From: Psychrobacter sp. TAE2020
GTDB taxonomy: Bacteria; Pseudomonadota; Gammaproteobacteria; Pseudomonadales; Moraxellaceae
Assembly (NCBI RefSeq): GCF_018919485.1
Contig: NZ_JAHLMU010000001.1
Location: 1,170,362-1,234,361, forward strand
DNA length: 64,000 nucleotides
Direction of reading: 5' to 3'
Below, one piece after another: positions 63,054-64,000 of this stretch; position 1 is the stretch's first letter; every line of letters starts with the position of its first letter. The position numbers and the translations under genes were made by a program. Below the pieces are notes generated by a model, which saw only the letters and a list, made by a program, of their open reading frames with translations, did no database searches and was not told the DNA's origin.

Positions 63054-64000
63054 TCAATAACTATGCTTTTGAATTTTATTTAATAATCCTGACATAAAAA
63101 CTAAAATGGATATATATAGTATACCAACAACAACAGTGCCGAAAGTACTTGCAAATGATTGTCGTATATGGTAAAAAAATCCGTAAGCAAATACTATCAA
63201 GACAGGCGTTACTGACTTATTACTTATTCTTGAATCTAAATATTTAAAAAACAAGCCTACCATAAAGCCCAGTACGATTACACCAGAGTTTGCAAAGTTA
63301 ATAAATACTTCAGCAATTAATGAAAAACCATATGGCCCTGATTTATTGTTAATCATTACATTCATTAGCCTATCATCCACAGTACTGGGCAGATTCTCTT
63401 TTAATTTAAAAACGCTATTGAACTGTCTATCAAAAGGGGCGAGATATGTTCCTCCTAGGTAGAAATCCATACCCTGGTTAATCCAACTTTTCACTTCATA
63501 TACTGGACGTAATGATCCACCCATCTCTTGAATTGCAGCGAGAGGATCAATAATTTTATCAACATCTAAACCACCACGGTCAAGAAATTTGTATGACAAA
63601 GCAGATAAAAAAGCCAAAGACCCCACTATTAACCTTTTATAGTTTAATTTTATTAACTTCCTCGAAATTAAAATCGCACCTCCAATCGCAAATGGATAAA
63701 GTGCTGGCCCTCTTACACCTAAGCTAAATGCAAATAAAGACCATATTAAGAAAGTAATTAAAGCTAACTTTACCCAGCGGGAAGCCAAAAGAGCTAGTAA
63801 AAAAGACACATTTATTACGACAGTTAAGTATACGAAAACTATATTAAATACAATACCTCCATCACTATAAAACTCTTTATACTCTTTTATACCTAATATA
63901 AAATATATTATAAAAATCCAAAGTACAGATGATATTAACAATATAAAAAAATTAATATTAACAAGATACTTATTTTCAATTTTATACTCTGTATTTACAC
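63054..64000 (-). CDS. O-antigen/capsule polymerase-like membrane protein (truncated at window edge)
   Basis: A multi-span membrane protein with about nine hydrophobic segments, of which the first in view is SSVLWIFIIYFILGIKEYK. A large extracytoplasmic loop (about 130 residues, including DFYLGGTYLAPFDRQF and SGPYGFSLIAEVFINF) and a C-terminal run of helices follow. This layout fits an O-antigen polysaccharide polymerase (Wzy or oligosaccharide repeat-unit polymerase) and is supported by its place in the cluster. The reading frame stays open to the right edge (63942-64000 reads through to ...VNTEYKIENKYLVNI) with only a TTG at 63941, so the N terminus is outside the window. Wzy proteins are very diverse, so the call is from topology and context. 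Confidence 0.65.
   Translation of the reverse strand, partial: VNTEYKIENKYLVNINFFILLISSVLWIFIIYFILGIKEYKEFYSDGGIVFNIVFVYLTVVINVSFLLALLASRWVKLALITFLIWSLFAFSLGVRGPALYPFAIGGAILISRKLIKLNYKRLIVGSLAFLSALSYKFLDRGGLDVDKIIDPLAAIQEMGGSLRPVYEVKSWINQGMDFYLGGTYLAPFDRQFNSVFKLKENLPSTVDDRLMNVMINNKSGPYGFSLIAEVFINFANSGVIVLGFMVGLFFKYLDSRISNKSVTPVLIVFAYGFFYHIRQSFASTFGTVVVGILYISILVFMSGLLNKIQKHSY

Overview
The window looks like chromosomal DNA of a Psychrobacter-like gammaproteobacterium (Moraxellaceae). This is inferred from the protein families (GacA, PilS/PilR, LpxH, CcmFGHI, PBP2, Wzi), a moderately AT-rich base composition, serine/asparagine/aspartate-rich linkers inside otherwise standard proteins, and many short tandem repeats at gene junctions. 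I have no database match, so the genus is an inference. Almost all genes are intact housekeeping genes. I see no tRNA, rRNA, insertion sequence, prophage or CRISPR array.

Region 1 (1-12.1 kb): ubiB and an FAD-linked D-lactate-dehydrogenase-type enzyme face ruvB and ruvA across a bidirectional terminator. Then follow the class II aldolase gene fba, an alanine-rich lipoprotein, a DUF2058 protein, pgk, a TraR/DksA-type zinc-finger protein, thiE and the PBP7-type peptidase gene pbpG. Region 2 (12.5-22.9 kb): gacA, the pilS-pilR pair (type IV pilus regulation), an S41 tail-specific protease, gpmI, a 6S RNA gene (about 21033-21217, with a good sigma-70 promoter) that lies under a spurious 71-codon reading frame, fxsA and ruvC. 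Region 3 (23-32.2 kb): a META/DUF4377 lipoprotein, a glutathione S-transferase, a Prx6-type peroxiredoxin, an orphan TerD/TerA-like stress protein, glnS, a cyclophilin and lpxH.

Region 4 (30.9-34.6 kb) is a complete cyanate-detoxification locus in the E. coli order: cynT (carbonic anhydrase), cynS (cyanase) and cynX (transporter) on the minus strand, with the LysR regulator cynR divergent. Active-site residues of CynT (C39, D41, H98, C101) and CynS (R96, E99, S122) fall at the E. coli positions. A terminator-like hairpin separates cynS from cynX. Region 5 (34.7-45.8 kb): orn and rsgA (divergent), a yibN-like rhodanese with grxC and secB, adk, the ccmFGHI half of cytochrome c maturation System I, and a DUF445 membrane protein. 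Region 6 (46.2-54.7 kb): mrdA (PBP2), rsmD, rplM-rpsI with a clear promoter, an LpxL-type acyltransferase, trpS, a 69-bp REP-like palindrome, scpA (non-ATG start) and scpB, with a 7-bp x 8 tandem array between the two scp genes.

Region 7 (54.9-64 kb, running off the right edge) is the start of a surface-polysaccharide locus on the minus strand. It holds wzi, a DegT-type aminotransferase, a PglD-type acetyltransferase, a PglC-type initiating phosphoglycosyl transferase, two GT4 glycosyltransferases, a polysaccharide pyruvyl transferase and a truncated membrane protein that is probably the Wzy polymerase. The aminotransferase, acetyltransferase and initiating transferase fit a bacillosamine-type first sugar. 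The last four genes are visibly more AT-rich than the rest, which is typical of variable glycan cassettes. No clearly undescribed system was found. The most unusual features are the dense period-7 to period-16 tandem repeats at gene junctions, the repeat-bearing linkers in PilR, PilS, LpxH and FxsA, and the REP-like element at the scpA start.
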